From positions 1 through 64,000 of the forward strand of contig JBJHBM010000002.1 of the NCBI GenBank assembly GCA_050485485.1: DNA of 64,000 nucleotides. The letters run 5' to 3'. The translations under genes and the position numbers were made by a program. Shown piece by piece: positions 41,919-51,151 of this stretch. How positions within the stretch are numbered: position 1 is the stretch's first letter; every line of letters starts with the position of its first letter. The DNA is from WHSO01 sp050485485 (GTDB taxonomy: Bacteria; Pseudomonadota; Alphaproteobacteria; SMXQ01). The notes beneath the pieces are model-generated. The model searched no databases. It saw only the letters and a program-made list of their open reading frames with translations, and was not told the origin of the DNA.

Positions 41919-43721
41919 GTGACGGACCTCGCCCATATCCGCAATTTCGCGATCATCGCCCATATCGACCACGGCAAGTCGACGCTCGCCGACCGCCTGA
42001 TCGAGCTGTGCGGCGGGCTGACCGAGCGCGAGCGCCGCGACCAGGTGCTCGACTCTATGGAGATCGAGCGCGAGCGCGGCATCACCATCAAGGCTCAGAC
42101 CGTGCGCCTCAACTACAAGGCCCGCGACGGCGAGACCTACGAACTCAACCTGATGGACACGCCGGGCCACGTGGACTTCACCTACGAGGTGTCGCGGTCC
42201 CTGCGCGCCTGCGAGGGCTCGATCCTGGTGGTGGACGCGAGCCAGGGGGTCGAGGCCCAGACGCTCGCCAACGTCTATCTCGCCATCGACGCCGACCACG
42301 AGATCGTGCCGGTGCTCAACAAGATCGACCTGCCGGCGGCCGAGCCCGAGCGCGTGAAGCAGGAGATCGAGGACGTGATCGGGCTCGACGCCTCGAACGC
42401 GGTGGCGATCTCGGCCAAGACCGGCGCCGGCGTCCCCGACGTGCTGGAGGCGCTGATCGAGCGCCTGCCGCCGCCCAAGGGCGACGCCGCCGCGCCTTTG
42501 AAGGCGCTGCTGGTGGACAGCTGGTACGACGCCTACCTCGGCGTGGTGGTGCTGGTGCGCGTCCACGACGGCACCATCCGCAAGGGCATGAAGGTGCTGA
42601 TGGTGGGCACCGGCGCGGTCCACGAGATCGACGCGGTGGGCGTGTTCACGCCGAAGCCGCTCAAGGTGGACAGCCTCGGGCCGGGCTCGGTCGGCTTCAT
42701 CGCCGCTTCGATCAAGACCATCGCCGACTGCCAGGTGGGCGACACGGTGACCGAGGAGCGCCGCCGCACGCCCCAGCCGCTGCCGGGCTTCAAGCCGTCC
42801 CAGCCGGTGGTGTTCTGCGGCCTGTTCCCGGTGAACGCCGACGACTTCGAGAAGCTGCGCGATTCGATCGCCAAGCTCGCGCTCAACGACGCGAGCTTCC
42901 AGTACCAGATGGAGACCTCGGCGGCGCTCGGCTTCGGCTTCCGCTGCGGCTTCCTCGGCCTCCTGCACCTCGAGATCGTGCAGGAGCGCCTCGAGCGCGA
43001 GTTCGACCTCGACCTCATCACCACGGCGCCCTCGGTGGTCTACAAGGTGGACCTCACCGACGGCAGCACGATCGAGCTCCACAATCCCGCCGACATGCCC
43101 GACCCGGTGCGCATCGACCGCATGGAGGAGCCGTGGATTCGCGCCACCATCATGGTGCCGGACACCTATCTCGGCGCAATCCTCGCGCTGTGCCAGGAGC
43201 GGCGCGGCGAGCAGCTCGACCTTACCTACGTGGGCGGGCGCGCGATGGCGGTCTACCGCCTGCCGCTCAACGAGGTGGTCTACGACTTCTACGATCGGCT
43301 CAAGTCGGTTTCGCGCGGCTACGCCTCGTTCGACTACCAGATCGAGGGCTACCGCGAGAGCGACCTCGTCAAGCTCTCGATCATGGTCAACGGCGACCCC
43401 GTGGACGCGCTCTCCATGGTGGTGCACCGCACCCAGGCCGAGCATCGCGGCCGCGCGCTGTGCCTGCGCCTCAAGGACCTGATCCCGCGCCAGCTGTTCA
43501 AGGTGGCGATCCAGGCGGCGATCGGCGGCAAGGTGATCGCGCGCGAGACGCTGTCGGCCTTGCGCAAGGACGTCACCGCCAAGTGCTACGGCGGTGACAT
43601 CACGCGCAAGCGCAAGCTCTTGGAGAAGCAGAAGGAGGGCAAGAAGCGGATGCGCGCCATCGGTAACGTCGAGATTCCGCAGTCCGCCTTCATCGCCGCC
43701 CTCAAGACCGGCGACAACTGA
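41919..43721 (+). CDS. lepA: Elongation factor 4 (LepA)
   Basis: 600 residues from a GTG at 41919 (MTDLAHIRNFAIIAHIDHGK). The G domain has P-loop AHIDHGKST, switch GITIKAQT, DTPGH and NKIDLP. Domain II and the EF-G-like domains III and V follow, then the LepA-specific C-terminal domain beginning near RKRKLLEKQKEGKKRMRAIG. It back-translocates or remodels stalled ribosomes. It lies alone between the two divergent RND pairs. Confidence 0.97.
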   Translation: MTDLAHIRNFAIIAHIDHGKSTLADRLIELCGGLTERERRDQVLDSMEIERERGITIKAQTVRLNYKARDGETYELNLMDTPGHVDFTYEVSRSLRACEGSILVVDASQGVEAQTLANVYLAIDADHEIVPVLNKIDLPAAEPERVKQEIEDVIGLDASNAVAISAKTGAGVPDVLEALIERLPPPKGDAAAPLKALLVDSWYDAYLGVVVLVRVHDGTIRKGMKVLMVGTGAVHEIDAVGVFTPKPLKVDSLGPGSVGFIAASIKTIADCQVGDTVTEERRRTPQPLPGFKPSQPVVFCGLFPVNADDFEKLRDSIAKLALNDASFQYQMETSAALGFGFRCGFLGLLHLEIVQERLEREFDLDLITTAPSVVYKVDLTDGSTIELHNPADMPDPVRIDRMEEPWIRATIMVPDTYLGAILALCQERRGEQLDLTYVGGRAMAVYRLPLNEVVYDFYDRLKSVSRGYASFDYQIEGYRESDLVKLSIMVNGDPVDALSMVVHRTQAEHRGRALCLRLKDLIPRQLFKVAIQAAIGGKVIARETLSALRKDVTAKCYGGDITRKRKLLEKQKEGKKRMRAIGNVEIPQSAFIAALKTGDN

Positions 43722-43962
43722 GACGCCACCGCATTCGGTAAAAGTCCTGTAATTTCAGGTGCTTGAGCGGGTGCGCCGGACCCGTGCCGGGCGCATTATG
43801 CCTCGTGAAAGCCTCAATTTCGTGTAAATTACGACCCATCGTCGCCATCCGGTCGAGGGGCAGGGGGCGGCGGCTTGCGTCGCGTTCGCGTCCCCCAACA
43901 GCGGTCGGGCACCGACCCGCAACCAACCGGCCGGCCGCACGCCGGCGAATCGGAGATCGTTC

Positions 43963-45075
43963 TTGGCGCGTCGCGCTTCGCGTTACCTGATCGGTGCCGT
44001 AGCGGCGGCGGGCCTCGCCGCGGCCGGCGCCTACGTCTACCTGCAGAATTCCGCCGTGACGCCCCCCGCCCAGGCCGCCCGCAACGGCGAGGCCGAAGAG
44101 GCCGCCGCCCCGTCCCGCGCGCGCGGGGCGACGGTCGAGGCGGCCGCCGTCGTCACCGGCGACGTGGTGCTCGATATCGGCGCGGTCGGCACGCTCCAGC
44201 CCAACGAATCTGTGGTGGTCCAGCCCGAGATCGCGGGCCGCATCGTGCGCTTCGGCTTCGAGGAGGGCGCGCGGGTGGCGAAGGATGGCGTGCTGGTCGA
44301 GCTCGACCGCGACATCCTCGAGGCCGAGCTGGCACGCGCGCGCTCCGACTTGCGGCTCGCCCAGGCCAATTTCGAGCGCGCCGACACCCTCGCCAAGCAG
44401 GGCTCGGGCTCGCTACGCGCCCGCGACGAGGCGCGCGCGGCCTTCGACGCGGCCCGCGCCAATGTCGAGCTCGCCGAGGCACGCCTGCGCAAGGCCACCA
44501 TCCGCGCGCCGTTCGCGGGCGTGATCGGCTTGCGGCGCTTGAGCGTCGGCGAATACGTCAACGCCGGCACCCGCATCGTCGAACTCGCCGACGTGGACCA
44601 CATCAAGGTCGATTTCCGCGTTCCCGAGATCTACCTCACCCGCATCCGCGCCGACCAGCCGATCGTGGTCACGGTGGACGCCCGTCCGGGCGAGCGGTTC
44701 GACGGCCGGCTCTACGCCGTCGACCCGATCGTCGACGAGAACGGCCGCGCGATCCGGCTACGCGCCGTCATCGCCAACCCCGAACGCAAGCTCTCGCCTG
44801 GGCTGTTCGCGCGCGTGCGCATCATCGTCGAGCGCCGCGAGAACGCCCTTCTGGTGCCCGAATCCGCCGTGTTCGCCGTCGGCGACCGGCGCTTCGTCTA
44901 TCGCGTGACGGAAGGTCGCGCGGCCTTGACCGAGGTCACGCTGGGCGCGCGCCGACCCGGCGAGGTCGAAGTGCTGTCGGGCGTCGCCGCCGGCGACCGG
45001 GTGGTGACCGCCGGCCAGCAGCAGCTCCGCGACGGCGCCGCGGTCGAGGTTCTGGCGCCGCCTTCGGGCGGCTGA
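43963..45075 (+). CDS. RND efflux periplasmic adaptor subunit (second pair)
   Basis: 370 residues from a TTG at 43963 with CGGAGAT about seven bases upstream; no ATG fits. One N-terminal anchor (YLIGAVAAAGLAAAGAYVYL) is followed by barrel-sandwich (PEIAGRIVRFGFEEGARVAK), helical hairpin, RAPFAGVIGLRRLSVGEYV and beta-barrel (VDFRVPEIYLTRIRADQPI). It resembles the adaptor at 40649 and pairs with the permease starting 23 bases later. Confidence 0.92.
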   Translation: MARRASRYLIGAVAAAGLAAAGAYVYLQNSAVTPPAQAARNGEAEEAAAPSRARGATVEAAAVVTGDVVLDIGAVGTLQPNESVVVQPEIAGRIVRFGFEEGARVAKDGVLVELDRDILEAELARARSDLRLAQANFERADTLAKQGSGSLRARDEARAAFDAARANVELAEARLRKATIRAPFAGVIGLRRLSVGEYVNAGTRIVELADVDHIKVDFRVPEIYLTRIRADQPIVVTVDARPGERFDGRLYAVDPIVDENGRAIRLRAVIANPERKLSPGLFARVRIIVERRENALLVPESAVFAVGDRRFVYRVTEGRAALTEVTLGARRPGEVEVLSGVAAGDRVVTAGQQQLRDGAAVEVLAPPSGG

Positions 45076-45098
45076 GGCGGACGGCGGGGGAGGTCGGC

Positions 45099-48000
45099 AT
45101 GAAGGTTCTCGAGTTCTTCATCCACCGTCCGGTGTTCGCCACGGTGATGAGTCTTCTGGTGGTGCTGGTCGGGCTGGTGTCCTACGCCAACCTCACGGTC
45201 CGTGAGTATCCCAACATCGACGAGCCGGTTGTTTCCGTCACCTCCGACTACAAGGGCGCGAGCCCGGCGATCATCGAGACTCAGGTGACCCAGGTGCTGG
45301 AGCGCACTCTCGCCGGCATCGAGGGCATCGATTCGATCACCTCGGTGAGCCGCCCCGAGACCAGCCGCATCACGGTGCGCTTCCGCCTCGGCACCGACCC
45401 CGACGTCGCGGCCAGCGACGTGCGCGACAAGGTGAGCCGCGCGCGCGGCCGCCTACCCAACGAGATCGACGAGCCGGTCATCGCCAAGGTGGAGGCCGAC
45501 GCCCAGGCGATCATCTACATCGCCTTCACCTCCGACAACCATTCCCAGATGGAGATCTCGGACTACATCGACCGCTTCGTGCGCAACAGGCTCCAGAATC
45601 TGCCGGGCGTCGCCGAGGTGCGCATCTTCGGCGAGCGCCGCTATACCATGAGAATCTGGCTCGACCGCGCCCGCCTCGCGGCCTATAGCCTGACGGTGCA
45701 GGACGTGGAGAGCGCCCTGCGCCAGCAGAACGTCGAGATTCCCTCGGGCCGCATCGAGAGCCAGGACCGCGAGTTCACGGTGCTGTCGCGCACCGGGCTT
45801 TCGACCCCGGCCGAGTTCGAGCGCGTGGTGGTGCGGGACGTGGACGCCTTCCCGGTGCGTATCCGCGACGTCGCGCGGGTCGAGATCGGCCCCGAGGACG
45901 AGCGCCGCAAGACCACCTTCATGGGGCGCACCGCCATCATGCTCGGCGTCGTCAAGCAGGCTACCGCCAACCCGCTCGACGTCTCGCGCGAGCTGCGCCA
46001 GGAGCTCCCCGCCTTGATCGCCGACATGCCGCGCGGCATGAGCGCCGAGATCACCTACGACAAGTCGGTATTTGTGGACCGCTCCATCGCCGCCGTGTTC
46101 ACCACCATCGCGGAAGCGGTGGTGCTGGTGGTTCTGGTCATCTTCGTGTTCCTGCGGACCGTCCGCGCGACCTTGATCCCGCTGGTGACGATCCCAGTCT
46201 CGTTGATCGGTGCCTTCGCGCTGATGAGCCTGTTCGGTTTTTCGATCAACACCCTGACCCTGCTTGCCATGGTGCTCGCTATCGGCCTCGTCGTGGACGA
46301 CGCCATCGTCGTACTCGAGAACATCCACCGCCACATCGAGGAAGGCATGGTGCCGGTGCGTGCCGCGATCCGGGGCATCGGCGAAATCTCGAGCGCGGTG
46401 GTGGCGATGTCGCTGACGCTGGCGGCGGTCTATGCCCCCGTCGCCTTCACGCCGGGCCGCACCGGCCGCCTGTTCGCGGAATTTGCGCTGACGCTGGCGG
46501 GTGCGGTGCTGGTCTCGGGCTTCGTCGCCCTCACGCTCACGCCCATGATGTCCTCGCGCCTTCTCAGGCATGACCGCAACCACGGCCGCATCTACAATCT
46601 GATGGAAGCGGGCTTGGTCTGGCTCAAGGGCGCCTACCGCAGCGCGCTCGCCCGCGCGCTCGACGCGCGCTACGCCGTTCTGGCCGTGGGACTCCTCGTT
46701 GCCGGCTCGAGCTACCTGTTGTTCACCCAGCTCAAGTCGGAGCTCGCGCCGGTCGAGGACCAGGGCGTGCTCTATACCAACGCCAGCGCGCCCGAGGGCT
46801 CGACCATAGACTTCACGCGGCGCTACGGCGACCAGATCGAGGCGGTGATCGCCACCATCCCGGAGGTGCAGAGCTACTTCGTGATCGCCGGGACGCGCGA
46901 GGTGACGGAACTCACTTCCTTGGCCACGTTGCGCCCGTGGGAGACGCGCCAGCGCTCCCAGATGGAGATCGCGGACGAGCTGCGCCCACGCTTGCGCCAG
47001 ATTCCGGGCCTGCGCACCTCGGTCAACAATCCGGGCTCCTTCGGGCTCAGCCTGCGCTCGCGCCCGGTCGAATACGTAATCCAGACCTCGGCCGACTACG
47101 CCACCCTCGACCGCTATCTCGAGCGCTTCGTGGAAGAGGCCGAGAAGAACCCGGGCTTGGTGGGGGTCGATACCGACCTGCGCCTCAACAAGCCGCAGAT
47201 CGAGGTCGACATGAACCGCGAGAAGATCGCGGATGCCGGCGTCGAGGTGCAGGCCGTCGGACGCACGCTCGAAAGCCTGTTGGGCGGGCGCAAGGTGACG
47301 CGCTTCAACCAGAACGACCAGCAGTATGACGTGATCGTCCAGGTCGAGGGCACCGACCGCCAGACGCCGGCGGACCTGAGCGAGATCTACGTGCGTGGCA
47401 AGAACGGCGGCATGGTGCAGCTCTCCAACCTGACCACGGTGCGGGAAGGCGTGGCCCCGAAGGAGCTCAACCGCTTCAACCAGTTCCGCGCCGCGACCGT
47501 GACCGCGACCCTGGCGCCCGGCTATTCTCTGGGGGAGGCGCTCGACTATCTCGACGAGACGGCGGACCGCATCCTGCCGCCGGGCTGGCGCACCGACTAT
47601 GCGGGCCAATCGCGCGAGTTCAAGAACGCCACGTCGAGTCTCTATTTCGTGTTCCTTCTGGCGCTGGTGTTCATCTACCTGGTGCTCTCGGCCCAGTTCG
47701 AGAGCTTCGTCGATCCCGTCATCATCATGCTGACGGTGCCGCTCTCCATGACCGGCGCGCTGCTCGCGCTCTACCTCACCGGGGGGACCATCAACGTCTA
47801 CAGCCAGATCGGGCTGGTGACGCTGATCGGCCTCATCACCAAGCACGGCATCCTGATCGTGCAGTTCGCCAACCGCCTGCAGGCGGAGGGCCGCGACGCG
47901 CGCGCCGCAGTGATCGAGGCGGCGGCGCTGCGGCTGCGCCCGATCCTGATGACCACCGGCGCGATGGTGCTGGGCGCGGTGCCGCTCGCCGTCGCCGCCG

Positions 48001-48170
48001 GCGCGGGCGCCGCCAGCCGCCAGGACATCGGCTGGGTCGTGGTCGGCGGCATGCTGATGGGAACGCCGCTCACCCTGTTCGTGGTGCCGGCGGTCTATAC
48101 CTTCCTTGGCCGCAAGCGGCCGTCCGCCGCCCAGATCGAGATGCGGCGCGGTCCGCAGCCCGCGGAATAA
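45099..48170 (+). CDS. RND efflux permease (second pair)
   Basis: 1023 residues from the ATG at 45099, with GGGGGAGG just upstream; the open frame extends into the adaptor region but that part is a shadow. It begins MKVLEFFIHRPVFATVMSLL, carries AIGLVVDDAIVVLENIHRH in TM4 and LSAQFESFVDPVIIMLTVPL and LIGLITKHGILIVQFANRLQ in the second half. It is clearly paralogous to the pump at 37550 across its whole length. Substrate unknown. Confidence 0.92.
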   Translation: MKVLEFFIHRPVFATVMSLLVVLVGLVSYANLTVREYPNIDEPVVSVTSDYKGASPAIIETQVTQVLERTLAGIEGIDSITSVSRPETSRITVRFRLGTDPDVAASDVRDKVSRARGRLPNEIDEPVIAKVEADAQAIIYIAFTSDNHSQMEISDYIDRFVRNRLQNLPGVAEVRIFGERRYTMRIWLDRARLAAYSLTVQDVESALRQQNVEIPSGRIESQDREFTVLSRTGLSTPAEFERVVVRDVDAFPVRIRDVARVEIGPEDERRKTTFMGRTAIMLGVVKQATANPLDVSRELRQELPALIADMPRGMSAEITYDKSVFVDRSIAAVFTTIAEAVVLVVLVIFVFLRTVRATLIPLVTIPVSLIGAFALMSLFGFSINTLTLLAMVLAIGLVVDDAIVVLENIHRHIEEGMVPVRAAIRGIGEISSAVVAMSLTLAAVYAPVAFTPGRTGRLFAEFALTLAGAVLVSGFVALTLTPMMSSRLLRHDRNHGRIYNLMEAGLVWLKGAYRSALARALDARYAVLAVGLLVAGSSYLLFTQLKSELAPVEDQGVLYTNASAPEGSTIDFTRRYGDQIEAVIATIPEVQSYFVIAGTREVTELTSLATLRPWETRQRSQMEIADELRPRLRQIPGLRTSVNNPGSFGLSLRSRPVEYVIQTSADYATLDRYLERFVEEAEKNPGLVGVDTDLRLNKPQIEVDMNREKIADAGVEVQAVGRTLESLLGGRKVTRFNQNDQQYDVIVQVEGTDRQTPADLSEIYVRGKNGGMVQLSNLTTVREGVAPKELNRFNQFRAATVTATLAPGYSLGEALDYLDETADRILPPGWRTDYAGQSREFKNATSSLYFVFLLALVFIYLVLSAQFESFVDPVIIMLTVPLSMTGALLALYLTGGTINVYSQIGLVTLIGLITKHGILIVQFANRLQAEGRDARAAVIEAAALRLRPILMTTGAMVLGAVPLAVAAGAGAASRQDIGWVVVGGMLMGTPLTLFVVPAVYTFLGRKRPSAAQIEMRRGPQPAE

Positions 48171-48208
48171 TCTGGCGCAGGAAAGCGCTGGGGGATACCG
48201 TCGTTAAC

Positions 48209-48517
48209 CTAGGGTCGGCGCCGGGTGAAGCGCCCGCGCGGCTGTGCGGCCCACAGCAGCACCAAGCCGGGTACGCCGAGCACGACCCAGACCGGCAGCG
48301 CAAGCACCGGCGCGATCAACGACTCCCACGTCCACGGAGAAAGGTGGCGCCGCACGGCGGCGCGCGCGCCGTCGAGGCTCGCGCGGTCGATCGTCGCCCA
48401 GGCCTCCGCCGCCCCGAGCGGCTCGTAGGCGCCGGCGTCGATCAAGCGTACCGCCTCGATCCCGGCGGCGGTGGCCGCGGCGATCAGCAGGACGACGGCG
48501 AAAATGCGCGCGATCAT
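48209..48517 (-). CDS. Small membrane protein of unknown function
   Basis: 102 residues from the ATG at 48517. A first membrane segment (MIARIFAVVLLIAAATAAGI) and a second (LIAPVLALPVWVVLGVPGLVLLWA, about 66-90) flank a soluble loop with AEAWATIDRASLDGARAAVR. No family was recognised. It converges on the RND permease. The frame runs further upstream but overlaps tRNA-Ser and is not supported there. Confidence 0.6.
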   Translation of the reverse strand: MIARIFAVVLLIAAATAAGIEAVRLIDAGAYEPLGAAEAWATIDRASLDGARAAVRRHLSPWTWESLIAPVLALPVWVVLGVPGLVLLWAAQPRGRFTRRRP

Positions 48518-48757
48518 GACCGCACTCCCATGCGTGCCGTGTCCCCGATCCGGCACGCCGCTCCCGAAGGAGCCTCGTCGGGGATCGTAATCCTGCAACC
48601 AAGGCCCTGCAACACATGGGTTTTTCGCGAAATTGCGGGCGTCTTCGGAAGCGCGGCGCGAAGACCCGCGGCGGTGCACCGGAAGAGTGGGATTTTCGGA
48701 TCGGCCGGGGTATAAGAGGCGCCGCGCGCGGCCCGGACCCCCGGCGCCGCACCCTGC

Positions 48758-48847
48758 GGAGAGGTGGCCGAGCGGTTTAAGGCACACGCTTGGAAAGCGT
48801 GCATACGGTAACACGTATCGCGGGTTCGAATCCCGCCCTCTCCGCCA
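48758..48847 (+). tRNA. tRNA-Ser(GGA)
   Basis: 90 bases, class II, with encoded CCA. Acceptor arms GGAGAGG and CCTCTCC pair fully with discriminator G. Anticodon stem-loop CACGC-TTGGAAA-GCGTG presents GGA; a long variable arm (ATACGGTAACACGTAT) and T arm GGGTTCGAATCCC are present. TATAAG at 48711-48716 is a plausible -10. Serine tRNA genes are frequent integration sites; the DNA downstream has visibly lower GC. Confidence 0.96.
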
Positions 48848-49011
48848 TCAACCCAGCACATTGGTCTCCGAATCAGGGACGGCGCGACAACGCCCCGAGG
48901 GGTATTATTCGCCGCACTTCTCATTCGGGGCGGGTTTGATCGGGCCTGTTTCAGGGATATCGGGGGCGCGTCTCGCGGGCGCGACTCTGGCGGTCTGCGA
49001 TTCGGGTGAGT

Positions 49012-49040
49012 TTCCCTGTTCTGCGGCGATTAACAGGGAA
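49012..49040. repeat. CAGGGA inverted repeat 1
   Basis: TTCCCTGTT (49012-49020) is the exact complement of AACAGGGAA (49032-49040), with an 11-base loop. The same core recurs singly at 49063-49070 and 49186-49193. Confidence 0.85.
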
Positions 49041-49146
49041 TTCCCCCCATTTTACCCCTCACAACAGGGATGCGCGCGCGGCCGTGAGCGGGATGCGCGC
49101 CTGTTTTCCGTCCTGATTCAGAGGATTATGGGGCGTGGGGACAACT

Positions 49147-49172
49147 TTCCTGTTCCTGAGCGGAACAGGGAA
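49147..49172. repeat. CAGGGA inverted repeat 2
   Basis: TTCCTGTTCC (49147-49156) pairs with GGAACAGGGAA (49162-49172) apart from one missing C; the loop is five bases. It is followed by further GGAACAGG-like copies at about 49186, 49206 and 49227. Confidence 0.8.
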
Positions 49173-49478
49173 GCTCTTTCGCCATAACAGGGATTTTCAA
49201 AGCGGGAACAGGGTGACGGTTGCGTCGGAACAGGCGCGCATGCGCCTCACGCGGGATCGCGGTCTTTCGGGTCTGACGCGCCGTTCTCACCGGAGGGCGC
49301 GAGGCCCGCGAGCGCGTCGATCATGGTCGCCTGAGCGCGTTTCCTGAACGATTACCGAGTTCCGTGCTCACGATACGCCGCTTCCCTGATCCGGCAAATT
49401 TCTTGATATAGGGAAATCTCGTCCAAGTAGTAAACGCCGGATTTTTGGCCTATGAGGAGACTCCCGCACCTCAAAATG

Positions 49479-49582
49479 CGAAAAACCCCTGTTTTTTCCC
49501 TGAAAGCAGGGAATTCATGCAGAGAGCGGTCCGTGCCAGACTGCCAACACTGCCATAAACTCTAAGCACTTATTTTAGAATG
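49479..49582 (+). repeat. Imperfect direct repeat, left copy
   Basis: Shares with 50968-51069 the ordered blocks TTTTCCCTGA, GCAGGGA, TTCA, AGACTGCCAAC and a final AT-rich stretch ending AATG, about four in five bases matching by eye. It contains an inner hairpin TTCCCTG-AAAG-CAGGGAA. Together with the right copy it brackets the AI-2E transporter gene. Confidence 0.75.
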
Positions 49583-49729
49583 AACTTTTTATTCTTGATC
49601 CGGAAGAATTAAGGCTCCAATTCCGGTTTTTTCGACCTCCGCAGGCCTGGTTCGGCTTCATCGGTTTTTTTGAAAAGATGGGCCGACGACGTGACGGGAA
49701 ACAGCCATTTCTGATATGAGTACCGGGCT

Positions 49730-50791
49730 GTGGAAGCGCTCCGTCATTGGTTTCACCGGAACTTCTCCGACCCGCAGGTGGTCGTGCTGGTCGCCTTGCT
49801 TGTCGTGGTGGGGGTGCTGGTCATCCTGACTGCGCGCATCCTGGTTCCCGTGATTGCCAGCGTTATTCTTGCCTTTCTGTTGCATCCGCCGGTACGTGCG
49901 CTGCAGCGGTTGGGGGTGCCGCATCTGGCGGCCGTGTCATTGGTATTCGCGCTGTTCTTCGCGTTGTCGCTAGGGGTTCTGTTTCTGCTGTTGCCGAATC
50001 TGTTCCGCCAGCTGACGCAATTGGTTCAGCAGGTGCCATTGGCGCTGCAGGCGGTGCAGGCCGAATTGATGCGCCTTCCCGAACGTTATCCCCAAATCGT
50101 TTCGGAGGCGGAGGTCGGAGAGTTTATTGCGTCGGTCCGGGCCGATCTGGTCTCGATGAGCCAACGCATTCTGGCCTATTCCTTTTCCTCCGTCATGGGG
50201 GCGGTGACGCTTGCGGTTTACGCCATTCTTGTGCCGTTTCTGGTCTTCTTCTTCCTGAAGGATGGCTTGCGGATTCTGGCGTGGCTGGGCAGCTTTCTTC
50301 CCCATGACAGGCACCTCGCGAACGAGGTTTGGGAGGAAACCCTGGCCCAGGTCAGCAATTACGTGCGGGGCAAGGCGGTCGAGATCGTGATCGTGACGGT
50401 GGCGACCTTTGTGGTGTTCGCTCTTTTCGGCCTGAATTACGCGGCGCTGCTTGCAGTCATCACGGGCCTTTCGGTTCTGATTCCTTACGTCGGTGCCGCG
50501 GTCGTAGCGTTGCCGATAGCCCTGGTTGCCTTCGCGCAATGGGGCCTCGGCTTGGAATTTGCCTATGTGTTGATCGCCTATGCGGTGATTCAGGCGTTGG
50601 ACGGAAATGTTCTTGCCCCCTTGTTGTTGGGCGACGCGGTCAACTTGCATCCTGTCGCCGTTATCATTGCCATCCTGTTCTTCGGCGGTATCTGGGGATT
50701 TTGGGGTGTGTTCTTTGCCATACCGTTGGCAACGGTGGTCCACGCCGTGATCAAGGCATGGCCCCGCCATCACTTGCCGCCGCCGGGTTAA
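49730..50791 (+). CDS. AI-2E family (PerM-like) transporter
   Basis: 353 residues from a GTG at 49730; the ribosome site is weak. Eight or so hydrophobic segments in the AI-2E exporter layout: an N-terminal pair (VVVLVALLVVVGVLVIL, LVPVIASVILAFLLHPPVRA), a soluble middle with PERYPQIVSEAEVGEFIAS, then a C-terminal bundle with GLSVLIPYVGAAVVALPIAL and the family motif ALDGNVLAPLLLGDAVNLHP. Substrate is unknown; members include PerM and Na+/H+ antiporters as well as AI-2 exporters. Base composition is lower in GC than the surrounding genes, suggesting acquisition. Confidence 0.85.
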   Translation: MEALRHWFHRNFSDPQVVVLVALLVVVGVLVILTARILVPVIASVILAFLLHPPVRALQRLGVPHLAAVSLVFALFFALSLGVLFLLLPNLFRQLTQLVQQVPLALQAVQAELMRLPERYPQIVSEAEVGEFIASVRADLVSMSQRILAYSFSSVMGAVTLAVYAILVPFLVFFFLKDGLRILAWLGSFLPHDRHLANEVWEETLAQVSNYVRGKAVEIVIVTVATFVVFALFGLNYAALLAVITGLSVLIPYVGAAVVALPIALVAFAQWGLGLEFAYVLIAYAVIQALDGNVLAPLLLGDAVNLHPVAVIIAILFFGGIWGFWGVFFAIPLATVVHAVIKAWPRHHLPPPG

Positions 50792-51151
50792 GGGCCGGGA
50801 TTCGGTCTAGGGACAATCTGCGCCATGCGGCATCGTCAGGTTAACGGGCGCGGTCGCGCGAGCCCCTGATCTGAAAATTTCACGCACTTGCGGCGGATGC
50901 CGCGATCCAACCCGGCAACGAAGCGCTGGCCCTGGCCCTGAGATTTGAAGCGCCGCACCCCCGTTGCTGCGGAAAATGCCCTGAATTTTCCCTGATGGCA
51001 GGGACTTCAGGCGGAGACGGGTTCGTACGAGACTGCCAACGCCACAACTATATAAGCCATAATATAAATGCACCTTTCCCCGTTCGACGCGCCGCGAAGT
51101 GGGCACCCTTCCAGCATGACGGGACGGGGGCGGGCCTGCGCGTGCCGTCCG
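50792..51151. other. Intergenic region after the AI-2E transporter gene
   Basis: 360 bases without a supported gene between two convergent genes. It holds the right copy of the direct repeat and, near its end, an AT-rich run (ACTATATAAGCCATAATATAAA). No clear terminator for either gene was recognised. Confidence 0.6.
50968..51069 (+). repeat. Imperfect direct repeat, right copy
   Basis: Counterpart of 49479-49582 in the same orientation, with the hairpin TCCCTG-ATGG-CAGGGA and the block AGACTGCCAAC. The two copies start about 1.49 kb apart. Confidence 0.75.

Larger units (their letters stand above)
48848..49729. other. Non-coding low-GC region with CAGGGA repeats
   Basis: 882 bases without a supported gene. 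It carries at least eight copies of the hexamer CAGGGA or its complement TCCCTG, several as inverted repeats, and one of two long imperfect direct repeats (49479-49582). GC is visibly below that of the genes on both sides, and stop codons are frequent in all frames of its second half. Confidence 0.75.

Noticed and set aside
48518..48814. N-terminal extension of the small membrane protein at 48209
   Set aside because: It would run antisense through tRNA-Ser and begins without a ribosome site; the shorter form starts with a clean membrane segment.
49730..50791. Autoinducer-2 quorum-sensing exporter
   Set aside because: The AI-2E family name covers transporters of different function; no lux-type genes are nearby, so a signalling role is not supported.
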